Shown: positions 36,521-45,574, numbered from the stretch's first letter. The stretch is 64,000 bases of DNA from Intrasporangium calvum (GCF_028446585.1 NZ_JAPFQL010000048.1:1-64000), one strand, 5' to 3'. Notes: generated by a model not told the origin, from the letters alone. Numbers and translations: made by a program.

Positions 36521-36973
36521 ATGGCCGGCCACCTCTCTGACCACCCTCCCGTTGCTGTGACGGAGACGAGTGACCCTCCGGAGAGCTCCGAGGGCACCGC
36601 CCCTGATCGGGGCAAGGGCGTGTGGGCGACGGTTCGTGCCGGCATCGGGGCGGCGCTCGGCGTCCTGCCCCACCTGATGCACCACATCGGTTTCCTCGCT
36701 GGTGCCGCGGTCCTGACCGGTGCCCTCGGGAACGGAGTCCTTTATGTGGTCGGTCTGCTGATGAGCATCCCGATGCTCCGGCGGCTGCGCGCCAGGTTCC
36801 GGACCAGGTGGGCTCCGGCGATCGGCGTGGCCGTCTTCACGGCGCTCTTCTCCCTGTCCGCGTTCGTCATCGGCCCGGCCATCGGCGGTGGAGCCGAGGA
36901 GCCACCGGCCACGACACCGACACCGGCGCCGGTCGTGACCACCACTCCGGTTGACCACGAAGAGCACCACTGA
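36521..36973 (+). CDS. small membrane protein of the copper island, unknown function
   Basis: 150 residues. A hydrophilic N-terminus (about 45), a His-containing amphipathic stretch VLPHLMHHIGFLAGAAVLTG, two or three membrane helices, and a Thr/Pro-rich tail ending DHEEHH. The ATG at 36521 has GGAG upstream, so I reject the longer frame. His at both membrane edges suggests metal contact; the function is unknown. Confidence 0.65.
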   Translation: MAGHLSDHPPVAVTETSDPPESSEGTAPDRGKGVWATVRAGIGAALGVLPHLMHHIGFLAGAAVLTGALGNGVLYVVGLLMSIPMLRRLRARFRTRWAPAIGVAVFTALFSLSAFVIGPAIGGGAEEPPATTPTPAPVVTTTPVDHEEHH

Positions 36974-37013
36974 GCGACGGGCGGGCCCCAGGCCCGTCGT
37001 TGGGTGGTGCTCT
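36961..37013. terminator. nested hairpin between convergent genes
   Basis: Outer stem AGAGCACCAC (36961-36970) with GTGGTGCTCT (37004-37013); inner stem CGACGGGC (36975-36982) with GCCCGTCG (36992-36999). The stop codon of the + strand gene lies inside the structure. Confidence 0.65.
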
Positions 37014-37043
37014 GGGTGTGGGGCTTCGGTGTGGTGCTCTGCG

Positions 37044-37268
37044 TCAGGTGCCCTCTGGCGGGGCCGGTCGAGCCCGGTAACCCGTTCCATGGCCCAGTCC
37101 GGCAAGGCGGTCGAGCAGACCCGGGAGGTCTGCGAACGTGGCGAGCTCGTCGCCACACGCCGGGCAGCGACGGAGGTGCTCACGGCACGCCGTGACGTCT
37201 GCGACAGACAGGCCGCCCAGCACGAACGCTCCGAGCAGCAGGTGCTCCTCAGCGGTGCAGGTCGGCAT
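37044..37268 (-). CDS. zinc-finger (zf-HC2-like) protein
   Basis: 74 residues. CTAEEHLLLGAFVLGGL, then ACREHLRRCPACGDEL, matches the His-Cys-Cys zinc site of anti-sigma N-termini. The usual membrane segment and C-terminal domain are missing, and no sigma gene adjoins. The ATG overlaps the lgt stop. It may be a free-standing regulator of an ECF sigma factor elsewhere. Confidence 0.65.
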   Translation of the reverse strand: MPTCTAEEHLLLGAFVLGGLSVADVTACREHLRRCPACGDELATFADLPGLLDRLAGLGHGTGYRARPAPPEGT

Positions 37269-38080
37269 CAGGCCACCCCTGAGTCCTGGCGGATGTGCGG
37301 TCCCGGGACGCCCTCGGGCGTGACCGAGCGCTGGTCGCCGACGGGTCGCTTGGTCTGCCGCCCGCCGACCCGCACCGCGAGGGCCACCCCGACAGCGACA
37401 CCCACGAGAGCCCACAGCTGCGGCTGCGTCAGGCCCAGCACCGTCACGTCGTTGGTGCGCAGGAACTCGACGAGGAACCGCGCCACTCCGCTCAGGACGA
37501 GATACCAGGCGAAGACCACGGGCCCGTTACGCCGCCGGCCCAGCCACCAGAGGATCCCGGCGATGAGCAGGGCACCGGCGGCCTCGTAGAGCGGCGTCGG
37601 GTGGACCGGAACGTCGGTGGAGACCACGCCGTTGGGGAACGTCATCCCCCAGGGCAGGGTCGTCGGCCGACCGAAGGTGCCGTCGCCCGCCACGAGACAG
37701 CCGAGGCGGCCGATCGCGTAGGCCACCGACAGCGGCACGGCCAGCGCACCCGCCACGAAGCCGAGGGGCAGGTCCCACTTCCGGATCATCACCAGGGCCG
37801 CCACGGTGGCAGCGAGGAAGCCGCCATACCAGGTGAATCCCATGCCACCGAAGTCGTGCATCGTCAGCGTGGGCAGCTGCTCCAGCAGGTAGTAGACCTT
37901 GGCGCCGGCGAAGCCCCAGACGGTCACCCAGAGCACCATCGAGTACGCCTGGTCCCGGTTCAGCCCGCCCCGTTCGAAGGCGCGGGCGAGCAGGAGGGCC
38001 GCGACCCAGGCGGCGAGCACCTTGCTGACGCCGTAGGTCTGGACATCGAAGCCGAGGACGGAGAAGAGGATCGGACGCAT
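37268..38080 (-). CDS. lgt: prolipoprotein diacylglyceryl transferase (Lgt)
   Basis: 270 residues, seven or so membrane helices. Family motifs include FTWYGGFLAATVA, the signature IGRLGCLVAGDGTFGRPT and HPTPLYEAAGALL. It transfers diacylglycerol to the Cys of prolipoproteins. The main lgt of actinomycetes normally sits near trp genes; this one is in a copper/thiol cluster and is probably a second copy dedicated to local lipoproteins such as the nearby oxidase. The ATG at 38080 has GGAG upstream; the longer frame is rejected. Confidence 0.88.
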   Translation of the reverse strand: MRPILFSVLGFDVQTYGVSKVLAAWVAALLLARAFERGGLNRDQAYSMVLWVTVWGFAGAKVYYLLEQLPTLTMHDFGGMGFTWYGGFLAATVAALVMIRKWDLPLGFVAGALAVPLSVAYAIGRLGCLVAGDGTFGRPTTLPWGMTFPNGVVSTDVPVHPTPLYEAAGALLIAGILWWLGRRRNGPVVFAWYLVLSGVARFLVEFLRTNDVTVLGLTQPQLWALVGVAVGVALAVRVGGRQTKRPVGDQRSVTPEGVPGPHIRQDSGVA

Positions 38081-38141
38081 GTGGGCAGCTCCAGGGAGGT
38101 CGAGATGGCTCACCAGATGGTGCGGGCAGGGGCCGTCGCGG

Positions 38142-38414
38142 TCAGTCAGACGGATCGTGTGGTGCGTGAGGCAGCCCCAAGGCGTCCCGCTGCGGGACGG
38201 GCGAGCTGTCGGCGGGGCCGACGGCGTCCCGCTCGCGCGGCCGGCCGACACCGTGGCCAGCACCGTGGCCAGCACCGTGGCCGGCACGGCTGCCGCAGCC
38301 GCCACGCCCTCTCCTGCCGCGGTCCCGGTGTGCGAGGTGGCGGCTCAGGTGCATGGCCAGCATCACCATGACGAGCAGCGCTCCGATCCAGCCCTGCGGG
38401 AAGACGTCTCCCAT
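38142..38414 (-). CDS. small single-helix membrane protein
   Basis: 90 residues. One membrane helix at the N-terminus (GWIGALLVMVMLAMHL), then a basic, Gly/His-rich cytoplasmic tail with GAGHGAGHG repeats. GGAG precedes the ATG at 38414. It lies 61 bases upstream of lgt on the same strand. No family recognised; His-rich tails are a theme of this block. Confidence 0.5.
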   Translation of the reverse strand: MGDVFPQGWIGALLVMVMLAMHLSRHLAHRDRGRRGRGGCGSRAGHGAGHGAGHGVGRPRERDAVGPADSSPVPQRDALGLPHAPHDPSD

Positions 38415-38508
38415 CGCACTCTCCTCAGTCGCGGTGCCGTCCACTGTGGTGGCGGTCCACCTGGTCCGAGACTGCCTCCCGCCGGTGAAGGCCAACCACG
38501 GCGTTCAG

Positions 38509-38524
38509 TCAAGGTCGGGTCAAG
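38509..38524 (-). promoter_or_regulatory. OmpR-type box upstream of the lgt operon
   Basis: Two perfect TCAAG half-sites with a six-base spacer on the + strand, about 95 bases before the ATG at 38414. Confidence 0.6.
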
Positions 38525-38557
38525 AACGCCCGGCCTCGGCTGGCCGGCGACCGAGGG

Positions 38558-38809
38558 TCAGGGCGTGCGCGTCAGGGCGGCCCTGATGCGTTGGTACTGC
38601 TCGATGGTGATCTCGCCCTGCGCGAGCCGCTCGTCGAGCAGACGCAGGGACTCGCCGTTCCCGGACGCGGGCAGGGTGGGTCGGTCGGACCCGCCGTTGA
38701 CGAGGGATCGGACAGCCACGGCGACGAGAGCCCAGACGGCCAGCACGGAGAGGACCATGGCCAACCACATCCAGCCGTCCATGCCGTGGCCGGTCCAGTC
38801 GTTCCACAT
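38558..38809 (-). CDS. SHOCT-domain membrane protein
   Basis: 83 residues. An N-terminal membrane helix (MWLAMVLSVLAVWALVAVAV) follows a Trp/His-rich start. The C-terminal SHOCT motif reads RLLDERLAQGEITIEQYQRI. SHOCT proteins act as small oligomerisation modules and are common beside copper genes in actinomycetes. The ATG at 38809 is preceded by a GGGGC stretch. Confidence 0.8.
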   Translation of the reverse strand: MWNDWTGHGMDGWMWLAMVLSVLAVWALVAVAVRSLVNGGSDRPTLPASGNGESLRLLDERLAQGEITIEQYQRIRAALTRTP

Positions 38810-38891
38810 GGCTGCCCCTCTCGTGACTGCGTTCGTCGTGACTGCGTTCGTCGTGATGGGACCACTCTGACCCGCTGCGGTTTGCGCCAGC

Positions 38892-38918
38892 ACGAGATGG
38901 GGTCAAGGTTTGACGAAG
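38892..38918. promoter_or_regulatory. OmpR-type box between SHOCT and response-regulator genes
   Basis: ACGAG, TCAAG and CGAAG on the + strand at an exact 11-base period (38892, 38903, 38914). One perfect half-site is flanked by two degenerate ones, in the intergenic region between divergent genes. Confidence 0.5.
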
Positions 38919-38978
38919 AATGTCCCCGGAGCTCCCCGTGCGGGGAACCACGCTCGACCGAGACGTCAGACTGGGCCC

Positions 38979-39713
38979 ATGCAGACATCGGGAGCAGGGT
39001 CAGCTGCCCAGGCCGCACGGGTCCTCGTCGTCGATGACGAGCGCGACATCGCCGAGCTGGTGGCCGCGCATGTGACCAAGGCCGGGTATGTCGTGGCGGA
39101 GGCCTACAGCGGCCCGGACGCCGTCGCGGCCGCCAGACAGATGGACCCAGACGTCATCGTGCTCGACCTGGGACTGCCTGGCTTCGACGGCGTCGAGGTG
39201 TGTCGCCAGGTGCGCACCTTCTCGGAGTGCTACATCCTCATGCTCACCGCCCGCGGAGACGAGATCTCCCGCGTCGTCGGCCTGTCGGTCGGCGCCGACG
39301 ACTACATCACCAAGCCGTTCAGCGCCCTCGAGCTGCTGGCCCGCATCCAGGCGGTGCTGCGACGCCCCTGGCGCTCGAGCCAGTCGCCGCGGGAGCAGGC
39401 GCCGGAGGAGCCACCACGAGCCTTCGGCGATCTGACGATCGACTCCAGCAGCCGGGAGGTCGAAGTCAGCGGGAGGAGGGTGGCGCTGACGCGGACCGAG
39501 TTCGACATCCTCGACGTCCTGTCCAGTCGACCTCGGCACGTCTTCTCCCGTCGCCAGATCATCGACGAGGTCTGGGACACCGGCTGGGTGGGTGACGACC
39601 ACATCGTCGACGTGCACATCGGGCACCTGCGGAGCAAGCTCGACGACAGCGCCGCGACGGCCACGTACGTCGAGACCGTGCGCGGCGTCGGCTACCGCAT
39701 GGGCAAGGGGTGA
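38979..39713 (+). CDS. OmpR-family response regulator
   Basis: 244 residues. Receiver domain with the acid pair Asp19-Asp20, phosphoacceptor Asp63 (VIVLDLGLPGFDG) and the Lys in DDYITKPFSA. A C-terminal winged helix follows (RTEFDILDVLSSRPRHVFSR; VDVHIGHLRSKL). The stop overlaps the kinase start. It is the natural candidate to bind the 11-bp-period boxes found upstream of the copper and thiol genes around it, since OmpR-type regulators bind direct repeats with that period. Confidence 0.9.
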   Translation: MQTSGAGSAAQAARVLVVDDERDIAELVAAHVTKAGYVVAEAYSGPDAVAAARQMDPDVIVLDLGLPGFDGVEVCRQVRTFSECYILMLTARGDEISRVVGLSVGADDYITKPFSALELLARIQAVLRRPWRSSQSPREQAPEEPPRAFGDLTIDSSSREVEVSGRRVALTRTEFDILDVLSSRPRHVFSRRQIIDEVWDTGWVGDDHIVDVHIGHLRSKLDDSAATATYVETVRGVGYRMGKG

Positions 39714-40864
39714 CTCCGGTGAGAGCGCCCAGAGGGCTAGCCTCCCGGTTGATGCTCGCGCAGGTTCTGGTGCTCGCCGCGAGCATCCTGACCGCTGGGC
39801 TCGTAGCCCTTCTCGTCGGCCCCTCCCTCTTCCACCAGCACCTCCTGGCGTCGGGGCACACCGACAGCTCGCCCGAGCTGGTCCATATCGAGCGGGCCTA
39901 CCGCGACGCCTCAGTGGTCTCGCTCGGAGTAGCCCTGATCATCGCGCTTGCCTGCGCCGCGGCGGTGACCTGGTACGTCACTCGCCGGCTGCAGGCTCCC
40001 CTGACAGCGCTGACCCAGGCGGCCACGGAGATCTCCCGAGGCCACTTCGAGGCGCGGGTCTCCGAGTGGGGCTCGGGCCCCGAGCTCGACACGCTCGGGG
40101 CCGCTTTCAACCTCATGGCCAGCCAGCTGGAGCAGACCGAGGACACGCGACGACGGCTGCTGTCCGACCTCGCTCACGAGATGAGGACGCCGATCACGAC
40201 GCTGAAGCTGTCGACCGAGGGGTTGCGGACCGGCGTCAGGGCCTGGGACGAGCACACCGACCGGGTCATGACCGACGCGACCGAGCGACTGGCGCAGCTG
40301 AGCGCGGACATGGACGACGTATCACGCGCGGAGGAGGGACGCCTCGCGCTCGAGCTCGACGCCGTGCCGGTCGGCGACCTCGTCTGGTCCGCCGGCGAGG
40401 GGCAGCGGGAGGCGTATGCCCGCCGCGGGGTGAACCTCGTTGCCGACGCCCAGAGCGCGCCCGGTGCGACGGTCCAGGTCGACCGTCGCCGGATGGGCCA
40501 GGTCCTCGACAACCTGCTCGGCAATGCCTTGCGGCACACGCCCTCGGGCGGCTCGGTTCGCCTCTACGCCCGCCAGACCTCGAACGAGGTCGAGATCGTG
40601 GTCGCGGACAACGGCGAGGGCATCACGCCCGAGCAGCTGCCTCATGTGTTCGAGCGGTTCTACCGCGGGGACTCCGCCCGGGACCGCGACCGGAGCGGAT
40701 CCGGCATCGGGCTCACCATCAGCCGAGCGATCGTCGACGCCCACGGTGGCGGCCTGACCGCGTCGAGCAGCGGCCCCGGGCGGGGAGCCACCTTCACGGT
40801 GGCTCTCCCACTGCGGACCACCAGCTTGCTCAAGCGCTCGGCCACCGCGCGGACCGAGACCTGA
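39710..40864 (+). CDS. sensor histidine kinase
   Basis: 384 residues. Two membrane helices (LMLAQVLVLAASILTAGLVAL and SLGVALIIALACAAAV) flank a short sensor loop with several His (FHQHLLASGHTD). HAMP follows, then the phosphoacceptor His156 in LLSDLAHEMRTP, and the ATPase with NLLGNAL, DNGEGI and GSGIGLTI. The periplasmic His suit metal sensing. Coupled to the response regulator gene by a GTGA overlap. Confidence 0.9.
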   Translation: MTPVRAPRGLASRLMLAQVLVLAASILTAGLVALLVGPSLFHQHLLASGHTDSSPELVHIERAYRDASVVSLGVALIIALACAAAVTWYVTRRLQAPLTALTQAATEISRGHFEARVSEWGSGPELDTLGAAFNLMASQLEQTEDTRRRLLSDLAHEMRTPITTLKLSTEGLRTGVRAWDEHTDRVMTDATERLAQLSADMDDVSRAEEGRLALELDAVPVGDLVWSAGEGQREAYARRGVNLVADAQSAPGATVQVDRRRMGQVLDNLLGNALRHTPSGGSVRLYARQTSNEVEIVVADNGEGITPEQLPHVFERFYRGDSARDRDRSGSGIGLTISRAIVDAHGGGLTASSSGPGRGATFTVALPLRTTSLLKRSATARTET

Positions 40865-40903
40865 CCGCGCCCCAGACCTCTCGACGGGCCCTCCGGCTGG
40901 AGG

Positions 40904-42463
40904 TCACTGACCCGACTTCTCGTAGCTGAGCTTGATCATCATCCCCGCCTCGGCGTGGTAGATGTTGTGGCAGTGGATCATCCAGTCGCCGGGGTTGTCC
41001 GCGTCGAGCTCGATGGGGCGGGACTCCATGGGCCGCAACAGCACCGTGTCCTTGCGCAGCCCGGAGTCCGCGAGCGCGAAGGTGTGGCCGTGCAGGTGGA
41101 CGGGGTGGGTCATCATCGTGCGGTTGACGACGTTGATGCGTAGGCGCTGGCCCTCCTTGACGGACAACGGCGCGTTCTTGCCGAAGGGAGCGCCGTTCAT
41201 TCCCCACTGGTAGGGCTGCATCTGTCCGTCCAGGGTGAGGTCGACGGTGGCGTCGGGAGCGCGCCGGTCGAGGCGGGCCGACTCGGCGGGGCGCAGATCG
41301 GACCCGAGCAGGACCCGTGCGGCGGGGACCGGCTCGAGCCGGTCCACGGTGGGCGCGGTCCCGGATGCTGTGCGCACCAGCGCCATGGCGTCGCCCTGCT
41401 TCCCGAAGGGAGCCGCATGCAAGGGGAACACACCCTCCGCGAGGGTGACGGTCACGTCGTAGCGCTCCCCCATCCCGATGTAGAGCGCCCGCGTCTCGAC
41501 CGGGACCACGGGAAAGCCGTCGCTGTGCGTCACGGTCAGGTCATGGCCGCCGAGTGCAACGCTGAAGATCGTGTCCGAGGCCGCGTTGATGATCCGGATG
41601 CGGACTCGCTGGCCGGGCTTCGCGGTGAAGGTCTCGGGCGCAGTCGGGAGCCGTCCGTTGACGAGGTAGTAGGGGTAGGCGACGTCGCCCGCGTCGCCGA
41701 ACGGGTCGGCCCCCATCGGCATCGACCCGTGGTCCATGTCGCCCATCCCGGTCGAGCCGCTACCGGTCGCGCCGCTGCCCATGGACCCGTGGTCCATCGA
41801 CCCGTGGCCCATGCCCATGGCGCCGCCGTCACCCAGGAGCTTCTCGAGGATGTCGTCGGGGGTGGTCCCGGTGCCGTCGATCCAGTCGTCGAGGACGACG
41901 ACCCACTCCGCGTCATAGCCGCCGGGCTCCTGCGGGTCGTCGATGATGAGCGGCGCGTAGAGGCCGCGGTCGAGCTGGGCTCCGGTATGCGGGTGGAAGA
42001 AGTAGGTGCCGGGGTCGGGAGCCGTGAACTCGTAGACGTACGTCGTGCCGGCCTTGATGGGGTCCTGGGTGACCCCCGGGACCCCGTCGGCGGCCGGCCG
42101 CAGCCGGATCCCGTGCCAGTGCACCGAGGTGTCGGTGGGCAGCCGGTTGTCCACCGACACGCGCAGGAGATCACCGGCGGACGCCCTGATCACCTGGCCG
42201 GGCAGCCGGTCTCCGTAGGCCCACGTCCGGACCGTCAGCCCTCCGAGGTCGAGATCGACCGGCTGCGGAGTCAGTGCCGCGGTGACCACCCGTTGCCCGC
42301 CCGTCGGAGCCAGGGAGGTCGGTGGGCCGAAGGTCGGAGCCGGTGCGGGTCCGCCCGGGGACACCGATTCGGCGCAGGCCGTCAGGGCTCCCATTCCGGC
42401 GATGCCCAGGCCACCGAGGATGGCGGAGCGGCGACTGACAAGGGGGTGGGAGATCCGGCGCAT
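40904..42463 (-). CDS. multicopper oxidase (CueO/laccase-like), probably exported
   Basis: 519 residues. The leader has a twin-Arg-like SRRSAILGG and a lipobox-like LTAC, so it may be a Tat-exported lipoprotein. Copper ligands are seen in HWHGIRL, FHPHTGA, HPVHLHGHTF and MIHCHNIYHAEAGMM. A Met/His-rich insert lies mid-protein (GHGSMDHGSMGSG and similar), typical of cuprous oxidases that detoxify Cu(I). The ATG at 42463 begins the leader. The lgt copy nearby may modify it. Confidence 0.9.
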   Translation of the reverse strand: MRRISHPLVSRRSAILGGLGIAGMGALTACAESVSPGGPAPAPTFGPPTSLAPTGGQRVVTAALTPQPVDLDLGGLTVRTWAYGDRLPGQVIRASAGDLLRVSVDNRLPTDTSVHWHGIRLRPAADGVPGVTQDPIKAGTTYVYEFTAPDPGTYFFHPHTGAQLDRGLYAPLIIDDPQEPGGYDAEWVVVLDDWIDGTGTTPDDILEKLLGDGGAMGMGHGSMDHGSMGSGATGSGSTGMGDMDHGSMPMGADPFGDAGDVAYPYYLVNGRLPTAPETFTAKPGQRVRIRIINAASDTIFSVALGGHDLTVTHSDGFPVVPVETRALYIGMGERYDVTVTLAEGVFPLHAAPFGKQGDAMALVRTASGTAPTVDRLEPVPAARVLLGSDLRPAESARLDRRAPDATVDLTLDGQMQPYQWGMNGAPFGKNAPLSVKEGQRLRINVVNRTMMTHPVHLHGHTFALADSGLRKDTVLLRPMESRPIELDADNPGDWMIHCHNIYHAEAGMMIKLSYEKSGQ

Positions 42464-42545
42464 GGGGTGGAGGAGTCCTTCCAGACAGGGGTGACCAAGG
42501 CGACCAAGCCTCACAGGGCCGAGTCAGCGTCCTGTTCAGGAACCC

Positions 42546-42561
42546 TCAAGATTCGGTCAAG
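42546..42561 (-). promoter_or_regulatory. OmpR-type box upstream of the multicopper oxidase
   Basis: Two perfect TCAAG half-sites, six bases apart, about 83 bases before the oxidase ATG. Confidence 0.65.
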
Positions 42562-42612
42562 ATCAGTCGTTCTCGACCCAGCCCGCTTCATCGGCGGGCT
42601 GGCATCGGGAAC

Positions 42613-42629
42613 GAGCCCAGCGGCATACG
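42613..42629 (-). repeat. REP-like element, single copy
   Basis: GAGCCCAGCGGCATACG on the + strand, exact core, between the divergent oxidase and ATPase promoters. Confidence 0.75.
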
Positions 42630-42647
42630 ACGTCGTTGACGTGGTCT

Positions 42648-42663
42648 CTTCATCAGATCTTGA
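42648..42663 (+). promoter_or_regulatory. OmpR-type box upstream of the copper ATPase
   Basis: CTTCA-N6-CTTGA followed by CC, oriented toward the ATPase gene. One half-site is perfect and one has a single change. Confidence 0.5.
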
Positions 42664-42707
42664 CCCGCGCCCCTGAGACACCTCCATCTGCAGCGCCTTC
42701 ACTGGTC

Positions 42708-42736
42708 TTGAAACCCTTACCCCCTACGGGTATGAC
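42708..42736 (+). promoter_or_regulatory. CsoR-regulated promoter of the copper ATPase
   Basis: TTGAAA (42708-42713) and TATGAC (42731-42736) are 17 bases apart. The palindrome TACCCCCTACGGGTA (42718-42732) fills the spacer and matches the G/C-tract palindrome known for CsoR. Apo-CsoR bound there would block RNA polymerase until Cu(I) releases it. Confidence 0.75.
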
Positions 42737-42754
42737 GCAATGGAGGTGGATCGG

Positions 42755-45568
42755 ATGAGCCTCAGTGACGGCGCCATCCTCTTGTCGGCGACCGCACTCA
42801 CCGGCCTGCTCGCCTGGTACTTCTTCGCCCCGAAGAAGTCACGTCGAGCGAGCGTGGAGGACGGCATCCAGGTCGTGCAGGTGAGCGTCCGAGGCGGATA
42901 CAGCCCCGACCTCATCGAGGTCCGTGCCGGCATCCCGGTGCGACTGCTCTTCGACCGGCAGGAAGCTGGCGACTGTTCCTCCCGGGTAGTCATACCCGAC
43001 TTCAAGGTCAACCAGACCCTGCCGGCCTACACCACGACCGCCGTGAAGTTCACGCCCCGGGACACGGGGGAATACCAGTTCGCCTGCGGGATGAACATGT
43101 TGAGGGGGACCCTTCGCGTGGCCGGCAGTTCGTCGGCGCCGCCCACGGGGGACACCGGCACCGGCACATCCCTGGCCGTCCTGGAGCCACCGACGATGCC
43201 ACCGACGACGCCACCGACGATGCCACCGACGATGCCACCGCACGACGAAACACGACAGGATCACCCCAGCGGCGCCGTCCCCGCTGCGCGACGGGAGCCG
43301 GATGAGGACGCCGAGGCGCTCGAGCGTCGAGCCGAGATCGCGGACCTGACCCGCCGGGTCGTCACGGGCGCGATCCTGACGGCACCCGTGCTGTTGGCGG
43401 TGATGGCGATCGAGCTCCTCGGTGCCACCTGGGTCCCGGAGCTCCTGATGAACCCGTGGGTCCAGCTGGCGATGATCGCCCCGGTGATGTTCTACACCGG
43501 GTGGCCGATCCACCGCACCGGCTGGCTCGCCCTGTCGCACCGGACCGCGGACATGAACTCCCTCATCACGCTGGGCACGTTCGCGGCGTTCGGGTACAGC
43601 CTGGTCGTGACGTTCGCGCCGGGGGTCCTCCCGGAGAACGTCCGCGAGGTGTACTACGAGGCTGTCGGAGTCATCATCACCCTCATCCTCTTGGGGCGGC
43701 TGCTGGAGACCAGGGCCAAGGCCGGCACGGGCGAGGCGATCCGCACCCTGATCGGGCTGCAGCCGCGCACCGCCCGCGTCGTGCGTGGCAGCGTCGAGCT
43801 GGAGGTGTCGATCGACGAGGTCGTCGTGGGTGATGTCGTCGTGGTCCGTCCCGGCGAGAAGCTGCCCGTGGACGGTCAGGTCATCGACGGCAGGTCTTCC
43901 GTGGATGAGTCGATGGTCACTGGGGAGCCGATCCCGGTCGGCAAGACCGCGGGCGACACCGTCATCGGCGCGACCATCAACCAGACCGGCTCGTTCCGCT
44001 ACACCGCGACCAGGGTTGGCGGCGAGACGATGCTGGCCCAGATCATCAAGCTGGTGCGTGAGGCGCAGGGCTCAAAGGCCCCGATCCAGCGCTTGGCCGA
44101 CACGGTCTCCGGCTACTTCGTCCCGGCCGTGATCGCAATCGCGATCTGGGCCTTCGTGATCTGGGCGCTGGTCGGGCCGCCGCCGGCGTTCGTCTTTGCC
44201 CTGGTCGCCGCGGTGTCGGTCCTGATCATCGCCTGCCCCTGTGCCTTGGGGCTGGCGACCCCGATGTCGATCACCGTCGGCACCGGCAAGGGCGCTGCCC
44301 ATGGCATCCTGATCCGCTCCGCGGAGGCCCTCGAGACCGCCCACAAGCTGGACACCATCGTGCTGGACAAGACCGGCACCGTCACGAACGGCACGCCTGC
44401 CCTGACCGACGTCCTGCCCACCGAGGGTGTCACGCCCGAGGAGCTCCTGGCGGCCACCGCGGCCGTCGAGGCGTCCTCCGAGCACCCGCTGGCCACCGCG
44501 GTCGTGACCGGCGCCCGGGACCAGGGCCTGGCCCTTCCTGAGGTGACCGCGTTCGACTCGATCACCGGCCAAGGCGTGCGCGCTCTGGTCGCCGGGCGCG
44601 AGGTCCTGGTCGGCAACGCCCGCCTGCTGGCCGGCGCGGCAATCGACCCGGCCCCGCTGCTGGCCGACCTCGATCGGCTGGCCCGCGACGGCAAGACGCC
44701 GATCCTGGCCGCCATCGACGGCCGGCCCGCCGGCGTCATCGGGGTCGCCGACACCGTCAAGGACGGCTCCGCCGCAGCGGTCGGCGCCCTGCAGGCCCGC
44801 GGCATCGAGGTCGTCATGATGACCGGCGACAACCGAGCCACCGCAGCCGCCATCGCCCGGCAGGTCGGCATCCGCCGGGTCGTTGCCGAGGTGCTCCCCG
44901 AGCACAAGGCGGCCGAGGTGAAGCGCCTGCAGGCCGAGGGCAAGGTCGTCGGCATGGTCGGCGACGGCATCAACGACGCCCCGGCTCTGGCCCAGGCCGA
45001 CGTCGGCTCGGCCATCGGGACCGGCACCGACGTCGCCATCGAGTCCTCCGACATCACGCTGATCTCCGGGGCCCTGTCGGGCGTCGTCACCGCAGTCGAC
45101 CTGTCGCGGGCGACGATGCGCAACATCAAGCAGAACCTGGTGTTCGCGTTCGTCTACAACGGGCTCGGCATACCGGTCGCCGCCGGTGCCCTCTACCCCG
45201 CCTTCGGACTGACCCTCAGCCCGATGATCGCCGCGGCCGCGATGGCCCTGTCCTCGCTGTCCGTCGTCGCCAACGCCAACCGGCTCAAGACGTTCACGAC
45301 CCAGCCGATCCCAGACACCTTCACGATCCCGGCCATCGACCCAGTCGTCGAGATCGGACGTGACGCGACCGAAGCACACCCCACCCCAAAGGAGCACAGC
45401 ATGTCCACCACATCCACCGTCGTAGACCCCGTCTGTGGGATGACCGTCGACCCCGCGAGCGCAGCGGCCACCGTGGAACATGACGGCACGACCTACCACT
45501 TCTGCTCCACCCACTGCGCCGCCGCCTTCAAGAAGAACCCCGCCAAGTACGCAGGGGCCACCACCTGA
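42755..45568 (+). CDS. copA: copper-translocating P1B ATPase with cupredoxin and YHS domains
   Basis: 937 residues. A membrane anchor is followed by a cupredoxin-like domain (about residues 25-120, [14 protein letters not shown]), a Pro/Met/Thr linker, then the P-type ATPase: CPC motif in [12 protein letters not shown] near 490, phosphorylation loop DKTGT near 540, hinge [10 protein letters not shown] near 735. A C-terminal YHS domain begins near 880 ([22 protein letters not shown]). The usual HMA metal-binding domain is absent. The ATG at 42755 follows GGAGGTG. It exports Cu(I), under CsoR and probably the two-component system. Confidence 0.9.
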   Translation: MSLSDGAILLSATALTGLLAWYFFAPKKSRRASVEDGIQVVQVSVRGGYSPDLIEVRAGIPVRLLFDRQEAGDCSSRVVIPDFKVNQTLPAYTTTAVKFTPRDTGEYQFACGMNMLRGTLRVAGSSSAPPTGDTGTGTSLAVLEPPTMPPTTPPTMPPTMPPHDETRQDHPSGAVPAARREPDEDAEALERRAEIADLTRRVVTGAILTAPVLLAVMAIELLGATWVPELLMNPWVQLAMIAPVMFYTGWPIHRTGWLALSHRTADMNSLITLGTFAAFGYSLVVTFAPGVLPENVREVYYEAVGVIITLILLGRLLETRAKAGTGEAIRTLIGLQPRTARVVRGSVELEVSIDEVVVGDVVVVRPGEKLPVDGQVIDGRSSVDESMVTGEPIPVGKTAGDTVIGATINQTGSFRYTATRVGGETMLAQIIKLVREAQGSKAPIQRLADTVSGYFVPAVIAIAIWAFVIWALVGPPPAFVFALVAAVSVLIIACPCALGLATPMSITVGTGKGAAHGILIRSAEALETAHKLDTIVLDKTGTVTNGTPALTDVLPTEGVTPEELLAATAAVEASSEHPLATAVVTGARDQGLALPEVTAFDSITGQGVRALVAGREVLVGNARLLAGAAIDPAPLLADLDRLARDGKTPILAAIDGRPAGVIGVADTVKDGSAAAVGALQARGIEVVMMTGDNRATAAAIARQVGIRRVVAEVLPEHKAAEVKRLQAEGKVVGMVGDGINDAPALAQADVGSAIGTGTDVAIESSDITLISGALSGVVTAVDLSRATMRNIKQNLVFAFVYNGLGIPVAAGALYPAFGLTLSPMIAAAAMALSSLSVVANANRLKTFTTQPIPDTFTIPAIDPVVEIGRDATEAHPTPKEHSMSTTSTVVDPVCGMTVDPASAAATVEHDGTTYHFCSTHCAAAFKKNPAKYAGATT

Positions 45569-45574
45569 GAAGCC

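Noticed and set aside
40875-40905. Terminator between the histidine kinase and the oxidase
   Set aside because: GACCTC and GAGGTC can pair, but the stem is short, the loop long, and it runs into the oxidase stop; not convincing.
43189-43243. Short tandem repeat in the copper ATPase gene
   Set aside because: It is the coding sequence of the Pro/Met/Thr linker between the cupredoxin and ATPase domains; not an independent element.
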